DNA of 64,000 nt from Woeseiaceae bacterium. GTDB lineage: Bacteria > Pseudomonadota > Gammaproteobacteria > Steroidobacterales > Woeseiaceae. Where the stretch lies: positions 1 through 64,000 of the forward strand of contig JAJFKU010000032.1 of assembly GCA_021773035.1 (NCBI GenBank), written 5' to 3'. Each line of letters begins with the position of its first letter. Position 1 is the first letter of the stretch. Below the pieces are notes generated by a model that was given only the letters and a program-made list of their open reading frames with translations, ran no database searches and was not told the DNA's origin. A program made the position numbers and the translations under genes. This document shows, one piece after another, positions 33,029 to 42,268 of the stretch.

Positions 33029-34207
33029 CTACTTGCTTTGCAGCGCCTTGATGGTCCGTCGGGCACGCGAACGACGCATGTCAACGAGAGTTTGCATCGT
33101 AACCGTGTCCGCGCCTTTGATGCGCTGCTCCATCTCTGCATCGATCGCGGGGACGTCCTCGATCTTGAGCCGATAGTGCCCCATTGAAATGACGTCGCCG
33201 TCTCTCAAAACGGTCTTCAATACGGTTCTGGAATTGACCGTCGTGCCGTTCGTGCTGTTCAGGTCGATCAATACAACGGCATTGGAATAGACCTGCAGCA
33301 TCGCGTGCATCTTGCTGACGTAGCTATCCTCGACTACGATGTCGGCCAATTCGGTACGGCCGATCACATACTGCCGGTCGGCCAGTTCGATCGTGTCGAC
33401 CGTCGCGCCATCGCGCGTAACGGTAATGCGCGGCAGCGGTCTGATGGCCTGCGACCCGGCCGTTCGATCCAGGAACTCAAGGGCCAGTTGGTTCAGCTTT
33501 CCGGGCCAGCCATTCGATGCGTCGTGCAGTTTCTCGCAGACCTCCACAGGAAAAACCTTCGCACTACCCTCAGCGCCGGCGGCGATCAGGCGCGTCCGCA
33601 GATAAATCACCGTCTCCCGGACCGTCAGCGGATTCAGACAGTATTGCGCCGGATGGCGACGAGCAAGACTGCGCATACCGTCACTGCGCAACAAGGTCGA
33701 CAAGCGTTCCTTTCCGCTTAACACGATGCGCAGCGCATACCGCCCCCGAGCATCCAGCGCGGCCAGCCAGTTCAACAAACGCAGCGCACTCGGTGTCGCC
33801 CGATCCGCATTATCGACAATCAGTACCGGCACTCGCCCGTCGCGCGTTTGCTGAATGAGAAAATTGTTCAGAAACTGCAGCAGCTGTTCATCGCGCTGTG
33901 ACGTGGCCTGAATATCGAACTGCGACAGAATGCCCGTTAACAAACGCCGCGGCGTCAGATCGGCACCGTCAAACAGTGCGACAGCAGCATCCCGCGATGC
34001 CCAGCCGACCTGCTCCGTGACCTCCGTGACGATCGTCGTTTTTCCGGAGCCGCTTGGCCCCTGCAGAACAGCGATGCCGTTCGGCCGGCTGAGTGCCGCG
34101 GACAAGAACTGCAATGCGTCCTGATGCGACCGGGAGGCGACAACGAGTTCGGTGGCGGCGCGCTCTCCGAACGCTTTATTACTCAGGGACGAATGGCTTG
34201 CCAGCAT
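33029..34207 (-). CDS. AAA ATPase (ExeA-like) with C-terminal FHA domain
   Basis: A 392-residue protein. Residues about 25-255 are an AAA+ domain of the ExeA/TniB type with Walker A GPSGSGKT (50-57) and Walker B VPVLIVDNAD. Residues about 275-365 form an FHA domain (YVIGRTELADIVVEDSYVSK and NSTNGTTVNSRT), which binds phosphothreonine. The tail ADTVTMQTL could itself be a phosphorylation target. ExeA proteins help secretin or pilus assembly or act as transposition targets, and none of those partners is nearby. A paralogue lies at 40219-41406. Confidence 0.88.
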   Translation of the reverse strand: MLASHSSLSNKAFGERAATELVVASRSHQDALQFLSAALSRPNGIAVLQGPSGSGKTTIVTEVTEQVGWASRDAAVALFDGADLTPRRLLTGILSQFDIQATSQRDEQLLQFLNNFLIQQTRDGRVPVLIVDNADRATPSALRLLNWLAALDARGRYALRIVLSGKERLSTLLRSDGMRSLARRHPAQYCLNPLTVRETVIYLRTRLIAAGAEGSAKVFPVEVCEKLHDASNGWPGKLNQLALEFLDRTAGSQAIRPLPRITVTRDGATVDTIELADRQYVIGRTELADIVVEDSYVSKMHAMLQVYSNAVVLIDLNSTNGTTVNSRTVLKTVLRDGDVISMGHYRLKIEDVPAIDAEMEQRIKGADTVTMQTLVDMRRSRARRTIKALQSK

Positions 34208-34318
34208 GGTTGAGTTCTTTTCTTCTTGGTATTCGCGACATTATTAGGTCTGTCCTCGGCACAGCGTAGCCAAGATTCCACAATGTCGCCAATCCAATCG
34301 TAATTTAATTGCCTATTG

Positions 34319-34332
34319 CGTGATCAATCACG
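34319..34332. promoter_or_regulatory. MarR operator-like palindrome
   Basis: CGTGAT-CA-ATCACG is a perfect 6-base inverted repeat with a 2-base spacer, placed 20 bases before the ATG of the MarR-family gene. It lies inside the intergenic region shared with the divergent AAA-FHA gene, so it may control both. MarR proteins usually repress themselves from such palindromes. Confidence 0.5.
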
Positions 34333-34352
34333 TATCTGTTACGCTCTTTCGC

Positions 34353-34790
34353 ATGGCAAGCAAAACGACATCCGAACAGCGACTGGCACTCACTTTTGCC
34401 GACACCTGGAGCCGGCTGGAGCGCCGTCTGGACCATAGTCTGAGTGCAATCCGCGGTATCAGCCTCGCCGAATACCGGCTGCTTCGTGCACTTGGGGATG
34501 CCCCCGGCTCGCAGGCCAGCCGCGTCGACCTCGCTCAGGCTGTTGGCCTCACACCCTCGGGTGTAACCAGAGCACTGCGCCCCATGGAGAAACTGAGTAT
34601 CGTTTCCACGCTGAAGAGCAAGCGCGATGCGCGTCTGGCGATTGCTGCCCTGACACCCGCCGGGCGCGAGCTACTCGATGACGCGTCGGGCGTCGTCGAT
34701 GACACGATGAAGAGCGTCCTCATACGCTCTCCGGGGCTCGCCGCGCGGCTTGGTGAATTCACCTCACTGCTGGACGATGTTGGCAGTTGA
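34353..34790 (+). CDS. MarR-family transcriptional regulator
   Basis: A 145-residue protein from ATG 34353. I reject the GTG at 34320, because the palindrome at 34319-34332 would then lie inside the coding region. The winged helix is recognisable: ISLAEYRLLRALGDAP, RVDLAQAVGLTPSGVTRALR (recognition helix) and a wing with KSKRDARLAIAALTPAGREL. MarR proteins release DNA upon binding phenolic or oxidised ligands. The divergent AAA-FHA gene is a candidate target. Confidence 0.9.
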   Translation: MASKTTSEQRLALTFADTWSRLERRLDHSLSAIRGISLAEYRLLRALGDAPGSQASRVDLAQAVGLTPSGVTRALRPMEKLSIVSTLKSKRDARLAIAALTPAGRELLDDASGVVDDTMKSVLIRSPGLAARLGEFTSLLDDVGS

Positions 34791-34891
34791 GCGCTGGGGA
34801 CGGACGTATTACATCATTCGTCGTCTTGTGAGGATAAGGCCTCGTTGTGCTTCCAGAAAGTATAGGCTAACTAACGGAATCTGCGGGAAAA

Positions 34892-35269
34892 TCACCATTC
34901 ATTCGCAATCTCGGCAAAATCCTCCCGCTGCGTTCGAACAACGCAGAAACGATGCCCGGTCGGCGCCTCCATCACGCACCATGTCCTCACGTCGCCGATT
35001 CGTTTCGCGCCGAGACGCTCGAGCCGCTGAACCTCAGCCTCGATATCATCCGTTTCAATGTCGAGATGAACGCGACTTGGATGGTCGACGCGCTGTACCT
35101 CGATATGCAGTCCGTCCGGCCCCGTATCGAGACGCCGGTACTTTTCTTCCTCCGGATCACTGAGCGGCAGCGCTCCATAGCCCAGGGCCTTTCCCCAGAA
35201 AGCTGCCGCTTCGTCGAGATCGCCGCCTTCACAATCAACGATGAATCCCGCCAATCGACTCTTATGCAT
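34892..35269 (-). CDS. VOC-superfamily (glyoxalase-like) protein
   Basis: A 125-residue single-domain VOC protein with the paired beta-alpha-beta-beta-beta modules (LAGFIVDCEGGDLDEAAAFW and RVHLDIETDDIEAEVQRLER). Metal-ligand candidates are H91-like residues in RVHLDI, the Glu of EAPTGHRFCVV, and a first-half His. These proteins isomerise, dioxygenate or bind small molecules. The substrate is unknown, and the gene is monocistronic by its spacing. Confidence 0.85.
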   Translation of the reverse strand: MHKSRLAGFIVDCEGGDLDEAAAFWGKALGYGALPLSDPEEEKYRRLDTGPDGLHIEVQRVDHPSRVHLDIETDDIEAEVQRLERLGAKRIGDVRTWCVMEAPTGHRFCVVRTQREDFAEIANEW

Positions 35270-35395
35270 GATTTACCACCCCCTCTCCCATTAATACCCT
35301 ACGAAACCCGCAAGCGCGGATGATCTGCATCGAATTCTCCTCGAAATGTGCGGTTCATCATATTCCATAATATCCCGGTCGGTGATAATTCCACG

Positions 35396-36586
35396 ATGGA
35401 CAGCTTCGTTTTCGGCTACTGGCTCTACTTGCTCGCCGCTGTGGTGGTGGGGGCCGCTATTGGCTGGCTGATTCGCAGCACCTTCGCGAACAACCGTATC
35501 GACGCCATTAATGACGACTGGCAGTCCCAGGTCGATGATCTGGTGCGGCAGCGAGACAGGCGGACTGCTGAGAGCAAGACGCTTAGAAATACGATTGAAG
35601 CGCAGGAAGGGCTTGTCTCCAGGCATCAGAATGAAGTCGCCGCAATACGCACCGAACTGAATTCAGCGCGTGAAAAAGAAAAGCTGCTGACCAGGAACAT
35701 TTTTACGCTGAAAGCGGAGCGCGAGGATTTCAAAGCCAAAGTCGTCACCTTCCAAAATGCCATGGCTTCACTCAAAAGCCGGTCCGATGAGCTACAAAAC
35801 GAATTCATCAAATCGGGTGACTTCTATAAAAGCGAACTCGCGAAGTCATTCGAAAAGCGCAAAGCCGTTGAGATAAAATTCGAGAACTCGAAGTCGGAGT
35901 ACGAATCCTTCAGGAATCTCCTGCAGGCCTCACGCTCCGAACACGAGTCTGTCAACAAGATGTTATTGTCGGCACAGGCGCGGCTGGCCAACCTCGATAC
36001 GCTGGAACAGAGCGTAATCGCACTTGAGGCAGAAAACGCGCAGCTTAAGCACGACAACCTGAGAACCCGGCAGGAAAACGAGGCACTGCAACGAGAGATG
36101 TCGGAGCAGGAGGATCTCAAACTGCAAAACCGGGAACTCGCGCAGGTTCTCAAGTCCGTCGAGAACAGCCGCAAACAGTACGAAGAAGACGCCAATCGCT
36201 ACCGCGAACATGCCGGCCAGTCCGAGCAGCAGTCCGAAACCCTGCGAGTCCGCCTCGACGAGGTCGAAGAAAATTTCCGAGCCATGGAAAAACAGCAGAA
36301 GGAGGCGCTCAAAGACGCACGCCGGCAGGTCGAGACTCAAAAATCGAACGGCAAAGCGAAGCCGGAGGGCGATAACCTGCAAGAGATCATCGGTATTGGT
36401 AAAGTGTTCGAACATAGCTTACACAAGCTCGGCGTTTTCAGTTTCCGGCAGATCGCGAATTTCGACGTCACCGACATTGCGCGCGTTAACGCCGAACTAA
36501 AAGAATTCAAAGGACGAATGGAACAGGATGACTGGATTGGCCAGGCGAAAGAACTGCACTACAAGAAATACGGTAACGCCCACTAG
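35396..36586 (+). CDS. Membrane-anchored coiled-coil protein with C-terminal helix-hairpin-helix
   Basis: A 396-residue protein from ATG 35396. One N-terminal membrane helix (about 5-27: FGYWLYLLAAVVVGAAIGWL) is followed by about 290 residues of continuous coiled coil rich in Glu, Lys, Arg and Gln (30-325), a linker, and a C-terminal domain with IIGIGKVFEHSLHKLGVFSF, the GIGxxxxxxLxxxG helix-hairpin-helix pattern seen in a family of uncharacterised membrane proteins. A structural role near the membrane and DNA or RNA binding by the HhH are suggested, not shown. The MFS gene starts 18 bases downstream. Confidence 0.78.
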   Translation: MDSFVFGYWLYLLAAVVVGAAIGWLIRSTFANNRIDAINDDWQSQVDDLVRQRDRRTAESKTLRNTIEAQEGLVSRHQNEVAAIRTELNSAREKEKLLTRNIFTLKAEREDFKAKVVTFQNAMASLKSRSDELQNEFIKSGDFYKSELAKSFEKRKAVEIKFENSKSEYESFRNLLQASRSEHESVNKMLLSAQARLANLDTLEQSVIALEAENAQLKHDNLRTRQENEALQREMSEQEDLKLQNRELAQVLKSVENSRKQYEEDANRYREHAGQSEQQSETLRVRLDEVEENFRAMEKQQKEALKDARRQVETQKSNGKAKPEGDNLQEIIGIGKVFEHSLHKLGVFSFRQIANFDVTDIARVNAELKEFKGRMEQDDWIGQAKELHYKKYGNAH

Positions 36587-36604
36587 CAACCGGCACCCGA
36601 GTCG

Positions 36605-37804
36605 GTGAGCAACTCTGCTCTTTCAAGTCGCAACTTTCTGATCTACCTTGGCGGCAGCACCCTGTCACTGCACGGACTGTGGATTTACCGCGTCGCCCTT
36701 GGCTGGTTCACGTGGCAAATCACGGGCTCCGAGTTCTGGGTTGGTATCGTCGCCTTCACTCAGTTCGCTCCCGCGGTTGTCTTCGGACCGGTCTTCGGCG
36801 TGCTGGCCGATCGATTCGACCGCCGCAAGGCGTCGATACTCATTAATGCGCTGAGCACTGTCAACATGCTGTCGCTGGGGGTTTTTGCCTGGCTCGGGTA
36901 TGTCGATATCGTCCTGCTGGCCGCGCAATCGCTGATCCAGGGTGCCCTCGATGGCGCACATACGCCGATAAGAATGACCCTGGTACCGAATCTCATCGCA
37001 AGAAATCAGCTGCAGAGCGCGATTGCCAGCACGTCTATTGCCTTTAACGTATCGAGGTTCGTCGGACCAGCCATCGCCGGGCTGATCATAGCGACATTCG
37101 GTGTCAGCGCCGCGTTCATGGTCAATGGCATCTCCTACATTGCCTATATAGTCGCCGTCTGCGTTGTCGAGCTAAGACCTTCCGTCGCACGCTCCAGACC
37201 GCCCGCTAACGTCTGGACCGATATGCTCGATGGCGTCCGCTATACAATTTCTCACCGAACGATCCGCGGTTTGATGATTACGGTCGCAGTAGTGTCAGTC
37301 TTCGGTCGCGGCGCGCTGGAGATGATGCCAGCCTTTGCGGACGCGGTGTTCGAACGCGGTGCCTCAGGGCTCGCTGTTCTGACCGCATCCGTGGGTGTGG
37401 GAGCAATAGCATCCGGGCTGGTACTTTCGAGGAGCACCACCTGGTTGGACAGTGCAACGGTCAAGCTCTCGGTCATTATCGCCGGCCTGCTGATCGCGAT
37501 CTTCGCAGCTGTCGATTCGTTCTGGCTTGCAGTGCCGATTGTCGTCGCGATGGGCGTTATTCTGTCACTATGCGGCGTCGGCTCCCAGATCTTGATTCAG
37601 ACAATGGTCGAAGACGAGGTGCGCGGCCGTGTCAGCAGCTTCTGGGGAATGATCGCTTTCGGCGGTACTGCCCTTGGCAGTCTGATCGTCGGCTCGTCTG
37701 CGGCCGCCTTCGGATTGCAGCGCACTGTCATTGTCACCGGGCTCCTGTGTTCCGCCGTCGCGCTGGCCGCACCGGTCAGTACTGAAAAAAACAACGCTGA
37801 ATGA
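36605..37804 (+). CDS. MFS transporter (EntS/TetA-like efflux family)
   Basis: A 399-residue protein starting at GTG 36605, with about eleven to twelve helices. The loop motif of the superfamily is present after TM2 (GVLADRFDRRKASIL), and the first half contains RMTLVPNLIARNQLQSAIA, typical of the MFS_3/enterobactin-exporter group. Members export siderophores or drugs. It closely follows the coiled-coil gene and may be cotranscribed with it. Confidence 0.88.
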   Translation: MSNSALSSRNFLIYLGGSTLSLHGLWIYRVALGWFTWQITGSEFWVGIVAFTQFAPAVVFGPVFGVLADRFDRRKASILINALSTVNMLSLGVFAWLGYVDIVLLAAQSLIQGALDGAHTPIRMTLVPNLIARNQLQSAIASTSIAFNVSRFVGPAIAGLIIATFGVSAAFMVNGISYIAYIVAVCVVELRPSVARSRPPANVWTDMLDGVRYTISHRTIRGLMITVAVVSVFGRGALEMMPAFADAVFERGASGLAVLTASVGVGAIASGLVLSRSTTWLDSATVKLSVIIAGLLIAIFAAVDSFWLAVPIVVAMGVILSLCGVGSQILIQTMVEDEVRGRVSSFWGMIAFGGTALGSLIVGSSAAAFGLQRTVIVTGLLCSAVALAAPVSTEKNNAE

Positions 37805-37817
37805 TGCTATAGACCAT

Positions 37818-39851
37818 CTAATCCTTCCGCTGCAAGACGCCTATCGACTCCAGCGCCGCCAGATACTCGGCAACATACTCCAGTGGAACGTCTCCGAGCT
37901 CGGTCATCAGCCAGTCGCGAATGCCGCTCACGGTTCTCTTGCCGTCTACGAGATTCAGCGCTTCATAACTGAACATGCGGCCGTTGCCATATGCTGTGCT
38001 GTGATCGTCCAGTTTCAGCGTGTATGGCTTACCCGCTCCGAACTTATCGTCGATATATGAATAGCCAAACGCATGCATTGGCCCTTCGATCTCCGCGTTG
38101 CGCTCATAGACAGTATTGTTTCGAGCACTATCGGAAACGACTTCTGCTGTCGCAAACAATGCCTGTAGCCTGTCCAGGAATTCAACCGCGGCTTCGTGAT
38201 CGCTATCGGACAAGTTTGCGAAGGCTTCAACGCTGTGAACCTTGCGGCGCTCTACGGCGAAGTGAACCTGTGTTGCCGCCGCCACATCTGCACTGCTCAG
38301 GCCCGCGCGTCGCTCTAACAACGAGGCGCTGCGTTTTAGTGCATTCCGTCGCAACAGGTTCATGACATCTGGTACATCCTCGTCTGACAGGTTAGCGAGA
38401 TACCACGCGGTCACCGCACCGATAAACGCCGCCCGCTTCAGTTTGGTGGGATCGATGTTCGCGGCAAGATCGTAGTTAGTATGAATGTAGCGATCCGGCC
38501 AGTCGTGCAAGTACAGACCCGGGATACGCCACGTGCCTTCGAAGAAAACGTCGTGATCACTGCCCATATCAAGACCTTCCATCAGCGCCAGCTGCGGTTC
38601 CTTGCCACCCTCCGGAGCAACCAGCGGAAACATCACGGTCTCGCCGTCCGCAAAACGTCTTGTCTGGTCGTTGACGAAATACCCAACTTCATGACCCAGG
38701 TCGGCGATGAATGACGGGACACTGTACGGGCCGCCGGAAATTCGAAACACTGACTTGGTAACCGGACCGCCGCCGACCATATCCATATGAATATTAGCCT
38801 TAATGCGCGATGCGTCCTCATGCTCAGCCAGATACGCGATACTGCCTTCGATCTCGGCCGGCCAGAGGAATCGTATACTGCGCGCCGGTCGCGGAAGTAT
38901 CTCGTTTTTGATAAGCGTATTCAGCGTGCGGGCAACTTCTAGGATCGACACACAGCCCGATGCATTGTCATTCGCACCGGGACGAGGGTGATCGAGGTGG
39001 CAGGTAAAATGAATATTCTCGCCAGCTTTATCAGTCCCGCTTATGGCGGCCGTAGCGAACCTGAAGCGGCCGCGTTTGTGACTCGCGTCGACCTTCGCGT
39101 GAAACATGATCGTCTCCCCGGCAGCGAGACGCTGTTGCAACGACCTTGCCTCTCGCAGAGAAATCATGAAGCCAAAGGAGCGCGTGTTCGGGAACGAGCC
39201 TATGTGCCCCCAACGCACTAAACGATCGTCTTGTTTCCACCAGGCCGACTTCTGGTTGGGGGCGTAGGAAATGATGCCCGCCGCGCCAAACTCACCGACA
39301 GCCTTCTCGACGATATCCCCGGGCTGGCTTGAGCTCAGCACCAGCCTACCTTTCAGTTCCTTGCCCACATAATCCGCATCCGAGGTGCCCGCAGCAACAT
39401 CGACCAGGCTCGCCGTCACCTCACCGGAGAGACTGTCTTGCGCCAGCGTCAGCGGTACGGAATCCCAGTCAGCCAGTTTGCGAAGGCGTATGATTTCTCC
39501 ACCTTCATCCTTCACGTCCCACAGCTGGGCGAAGCGAACATCCCAAACCGGGCGCGACTTCTGCGTACCGTACATCGTCTCACCATCGGCCGCATACTCA
39601 AGCGTATCGACCTCGTCTATCCCAAAGGATTTAAGCTGCGCGATGATATGGTTTGTCGCAATGTCAAACTGGCTGCCGGTTCGCATCCGGTGTTGCAAGG
39701 TGATCGTGTCCAGATTGCGTTTCGCTGCCTCACCGGAAGTTTCTTCGGCGATTTGCCTGAGCGTCTCCTCGGGAATGAGTTCGCGAATATCGCCATAAGC
39801 GGAAAAGGCGATGAATATCAGTAACGCGGTCGGTAGTCGATATAAATTCAT
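37818..39851 (-). CDS. Secreted M28-family zinc peptidase
   Basis: A 677-residue exported enzyme with signal peptide about 1-19. A PA-type lid domain (roughly 120-250) and the M28 peptidase domain follow, with zinc-ligand motifs HFTCHLDHPRPGANDNASGC (His and Asp), WPAEIEGS (catalytic Glu), HMDMVGG (Asp) and a final MGSDHDVF (His). Aminopeptidase or amidohydrolase activity on peptides in the periplasm or outside the cell is expected. It converges on the MFS gene with 13 bases between stops. Confidence 0.9.
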   Translation of the reverse strand: MNLYRLPTALLIFIAFSAYGDIRELIPEETLRQIAEETSGEAAKRNLDTITLQHRMRTGSQFDIATNHIIAQLKSFGIDEVDTLEYAADGETMYGTQKSRPVWDVRFAQLWDVKDEGGEIIRLRKLADWDSVPLTLAQDSLSGEVTASLVDVAAGTSDADYVGKELKGRLVLSSSQPGDIVEKAVGEFGAAGIISYAPNQKSAWWKQDDRLVRWGHIGSFPNTRSFGFMISLREARSLQQRLAAGETIMFHAKVDASHKRGRFRFATAAISGTDKAGENIHFTCHLDHPRPGANDNASGCVSILEVARTLNTLIKNEILPRPARSIRFLWPAEIEGSIAYLAEHEDASRIKANIHMDMVGGGPVTKSVFRISGGPYSVPSFIADLGHEVGYFVNDQTRRFADGETVMFPLVAPEGGKEPQLALMEGLDMGSDHDVFFEGTWRIPGLYLHDWPDRYIHTNYDLAANIDPTKLKRAAFIGAVTAWYLANLSDEDVPDVMNLLRRNALKRSASLLERRAGLSSADVAAATQVHFAVERRKVHSVEAFANLSDSDHEAAVEFLDRLQALFATAEVVSDSARNNTVYERNAEIEGPMHAFGYSYIDDKFGAGKPYTLKLDDHSTAYGNGRMFSYEALNLVDGKRTVSGIRDWLMTELGDVPLEYVAEYLAALESIGVLQRKD

Positions 39852-39948
39852 AGCGGGTCTCGTTCCCTGGTGTTTTTTTCTTCGAGCGAGTCTATCAGAC
39901 CGTACGTGGAAGCATTAAGATGGACGAAGGCGATTTACAGGACTACTC

Positions 39949-40215
39949 ATGGCGGGCGGATTCGCAAAAGACGGGGCTGTACAGGAACAAATTGACGCGA
40001 CAGTCGAAGATGCAGTCAAACATGCGCGCCGGCAATTGCCCACGGGTGAGAGCCTCAAAAATTGTGAGGAATGCGATGTGCTAATCCCGGAACCCAGGCG
40101 TGAGGCGGTTCCCGGCGTCCGCCTGTGCGTCACCTGTCAGACAGAGCGGGACAAGCAAAACGTGGCGACCAGCGGCTACAACCGTCGCGGCAGCAAAGAC
40201 AGCCAGTTGAGGTGA
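39949..40215 (+). CDS. DksA/TraR-family C4 zinc-finger protein (YbiI-like)
   Basis: An 88-residue protein with the four-cysteine finger CEECDVLIPEPRREAVPGVR, then CVTCQ, at about residues 44-68. It lacks the coiled-coil of true DksA, so it belongs to the short YbiI/TraR-like group that may bind the RNA-polymerase secondary channel. Start ATG 39949. It converges on the AAA-FHA paralogue with three bases between stops. Confidence 0.9.
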   Translation: MAGGFAKDGAVQEQIDATVEDAVKHARRQLPTGESLKNCEECDVLIPEPRREAVPGVRLCVTCQTERDKQNVATSGYNRRGSKDSQLR

Positions 40216-40218
40216 CGG

Positions 40219-41406
40219 CTACTTTTTCTTGTTAACGAACGGCACCAGGGTCGGGACTCTTCGCGCACGCCGTGCATCGGCAATGTTCTTCATCTTCGCC
40301 GTATCCGCCAGTTCTGGATCGTCGATAACGATACTTGTATGACCAGCCGCATAGGCCATTTTCATACGGTGATCGCCCAGCGAAATGATGTCGTTGTGCA
40401 ACAGAACCTTGCTCTGAACACGACGAGAATTTACAAAGGTACCGTTACGGCTTTTCAGGTCCACAATTACAACGGCACTGCGATCTCTTATCAGCAGGGC
40501 GTGCTGATTGCTGACGAATTGATCGTCGATAACGATATCGCTCAGATCCGAACGACCAATCAACGCCCGTTTCTCCGTCAGCCGTATTTCCTGCAGGGTT
40601 TCTCGCTCCCGCGTTACGATCATCCTGGGCGTATCATCAACCACGGGAGTATCTGGATCCGAAACATCCTCGACGCATAGCGGCAACCGCCCGGCCCGAT
40701 CCAGAACAGACAACGCCATTGCATCCAGACGACCCGGCCAGCCACCGGCCATCGCGTGCAGCTTCTCGCATACGTCGACCGGAAAAATATCATCTGGACG
40801 ATCAACTCCACCTGAACGCAGCTTCGTGTACAGATACCGCGACGCCTCTGCCGGCGTCATCGGCCCGAGCTCGAAACTGCCGATCACGCGCTTTGCCAGC
40901 GACCGCATGCTTGGCGATTCGACGATACGAGTGACGTCGCGATTGCATACCAGCGCGATTCGCAATGCGTATCGTGGACCAACCTGCAGCGAGGCCAACT
41001 TGCAGAGCGCACCCAGAGTACTTGGGAACATCTCATTGATGTTGCTGAGAATCAGAACGGGCGGCTGGTGAGTTCGGGTTTGTTGAACGACGAAAACGTT
41101 CAACAAGCTAAGCATCTCGTCGATCGAGTCCAACACGACATCGTAGCCGAATTGCTCGAGGATTCTCGACAGCAGGTCAGAGGTTTTCAGGCGCGCACCG
41201 TCCACGAGAGCTATCGCTATGCCGGACTGCACTTCCTGGACAAACTGTCGGGCAACCACCGATTTCCCCGAAGACTCCGGCCCCTGCAGCATTACCACGC
41301 CGCGTTCGTCGGTTAGCATACTTCGAAGATACTTAAGTGCTTCCTGCTGTGACTGGTAACGAACGAATGTCCGGAATTCTCGCAGCCCTACCCCATCTAC
41401 TTGCAT
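40219..41406 (-). CDS. AAA ATPase-FHA paralogue with degenerate Walker B
   Basis: A 395-residue paralogue of the protein at 33029-34207, with the same order of domains. Walker A is GPESSGKS (42-49). Walker B reads VLILSNIN, so the usual Asp has become Ser and the Glu is not in place, which should abolish or weaken ATP hydrolysis. The FHA domain (about 275-365: IGRSDLSDIVIDDQFVSNQH and KSRNGTFVNSRR) is intact. Shared segments include FPVDVCEKLH and GWPGRL, and the tail keeps an ADTAKM motif matching ADTVTM in the other copy. It may act as a regulatory subunit of its active paralogue. Confidence 0.85.
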   Translation of the reverse strand: MQVDGVGLREFRTFVRYQSQQEALKYLRSMLTDERGVVMLQGPESSGKSVVARQFVQEVQSGIAIALVDGARLKTSDLLSRILEQFGYDVVLDSIDEMLSLLNVFVVQQTRTHQPPVLILSNINEMFPSTLGALCKLASLQVGPRYALRIALVCNRDVTRIVESPSMRSLAKRVIGSFELGPMTPAEASRYLYTKLRSGGVDRPDDIFPVDVCEKLHAMAGGWPGRLDAMALSVLDRAGRLPLCVEDVSDPDTPVVDDTPRMIVTRERETLQEIRLTEKRALIGRSDLSDIVIDDQFVSNQHALLIRDRSAVVIVDLKSRNGTFVNSRRVQSKVLLHNDIISLGDHRMKMAYAAGHTSIVIDDPELADTAKMKNIADARRARRVPTLVPFVNKKK

Positions 41407-41523
41407 CGCTGTCGCTCTGTATCAAATGGCCCCCGCCTCGATTACCGCACTACTTTCGCGTAAATAACGGACGGCGTCCAGATGTCTCCAAACAGCAACA
41501 GGTTCTCTCAATTGACAGCCTAT

Positions 41524-42174
41524 TTAACGTAATAAGGCCTTGAGTTCGGCAACTTCGGCTTCCAGTTTCGAGACACGCTCGGCCAACTCGGTAACGCCTG
41601 CCCTGCCTGACGACCCGGCGGGCTTCGCCGCTAGCGCCCGGCTCGCGTGTGCCTCGATATCGATCGGGCCGGAGAATAAGTGCATGAATTCCGAGTCCTT
41701 TCGGCCCGGCATCTTCGGCAGCTTAATAACCAATGGTTCTGGATCACGATGAATCAGGCTGTCCAGTGCAACAATCACCTCGGCGTTGTCCGCAAAGCTA
41801 TGCATTCGACCGCTGCGGGCTCTTAGCTCGCCCGGCGTCTGTGCGCCTCGCAGTAACAGCAGGCAGACGACAGCTGTTTGCGCCGCATCGAACTGATTAT
41901 CGCTGTAGCGGGTGCCGCAGAACCGCTGCGAGTATTTATCCGTCCTGCTTTTGAAGTTCTCTTCCGTGCGCGCGAGGTGTTTCTCCTCCAGGGCACGAAT
42001 CGTATGTTGTACTTCGCCCGGCGACAGCGACATGACGGGATCGCGTGAAGACTTTTGATTGCAGGCGTTAACCAGCGCATTCAAGGTCATGGGATATTGA
42101 TCAGGAGTAACGATTGATTTTTCTATGAGGCAACCGATGACACGAGCCTCGACGACATTTAGCTCTGTTAGCAC
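41524..42174 (-). CDS. yceH: YceH-family protein (DUF480)
   Basis: A 216-residue protein starting at GTG 42174 (AGGG about eight bases upstream; earlier in-frame starts are rejected because the family begins LTxxExRVIGCLxEKSxxTPDQYP). DUF480 consists of two winged-helix domains: the segments LNALVNACNQKSSRDPVMSL and AAQTAVVCLLLLRGAQTPGE are characteristic, and a C-terminal coiled coil (AERVSKLEAEVAELKALL) follows. YceH is conserved in gammaproteobacteria and has no established function. Confidence 0.93.
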   Translation of the reverse strand: MLTELNVVEARVIGCLIEKSIVTPDQYPMTLNALVNACNQKSSRDPVMSLSPGEVQHTIRALEEKHLARTEENFKSRTDKYSQRFCGTRYSDNQFDAAQTAVVCLLLLRGAQTPGELRARSGRMHSFADNAEVIVALDSLIHRDPEPLVIKLPKMPGRKDSEFMHLFSGPIDIEAHASRALAAKPAGSSGRAGVTELAERVSKLEAEVAELKALLR

Positions 42175-42268
42175 GAAAAAACCCTGTTTAGTTCCAGTGC
42201 AGGATGCACGGCCGCGAGTATATCCCGGTTCAGCAGGCGACTGAAATCCCTCATCGCTATGAGCGGTG

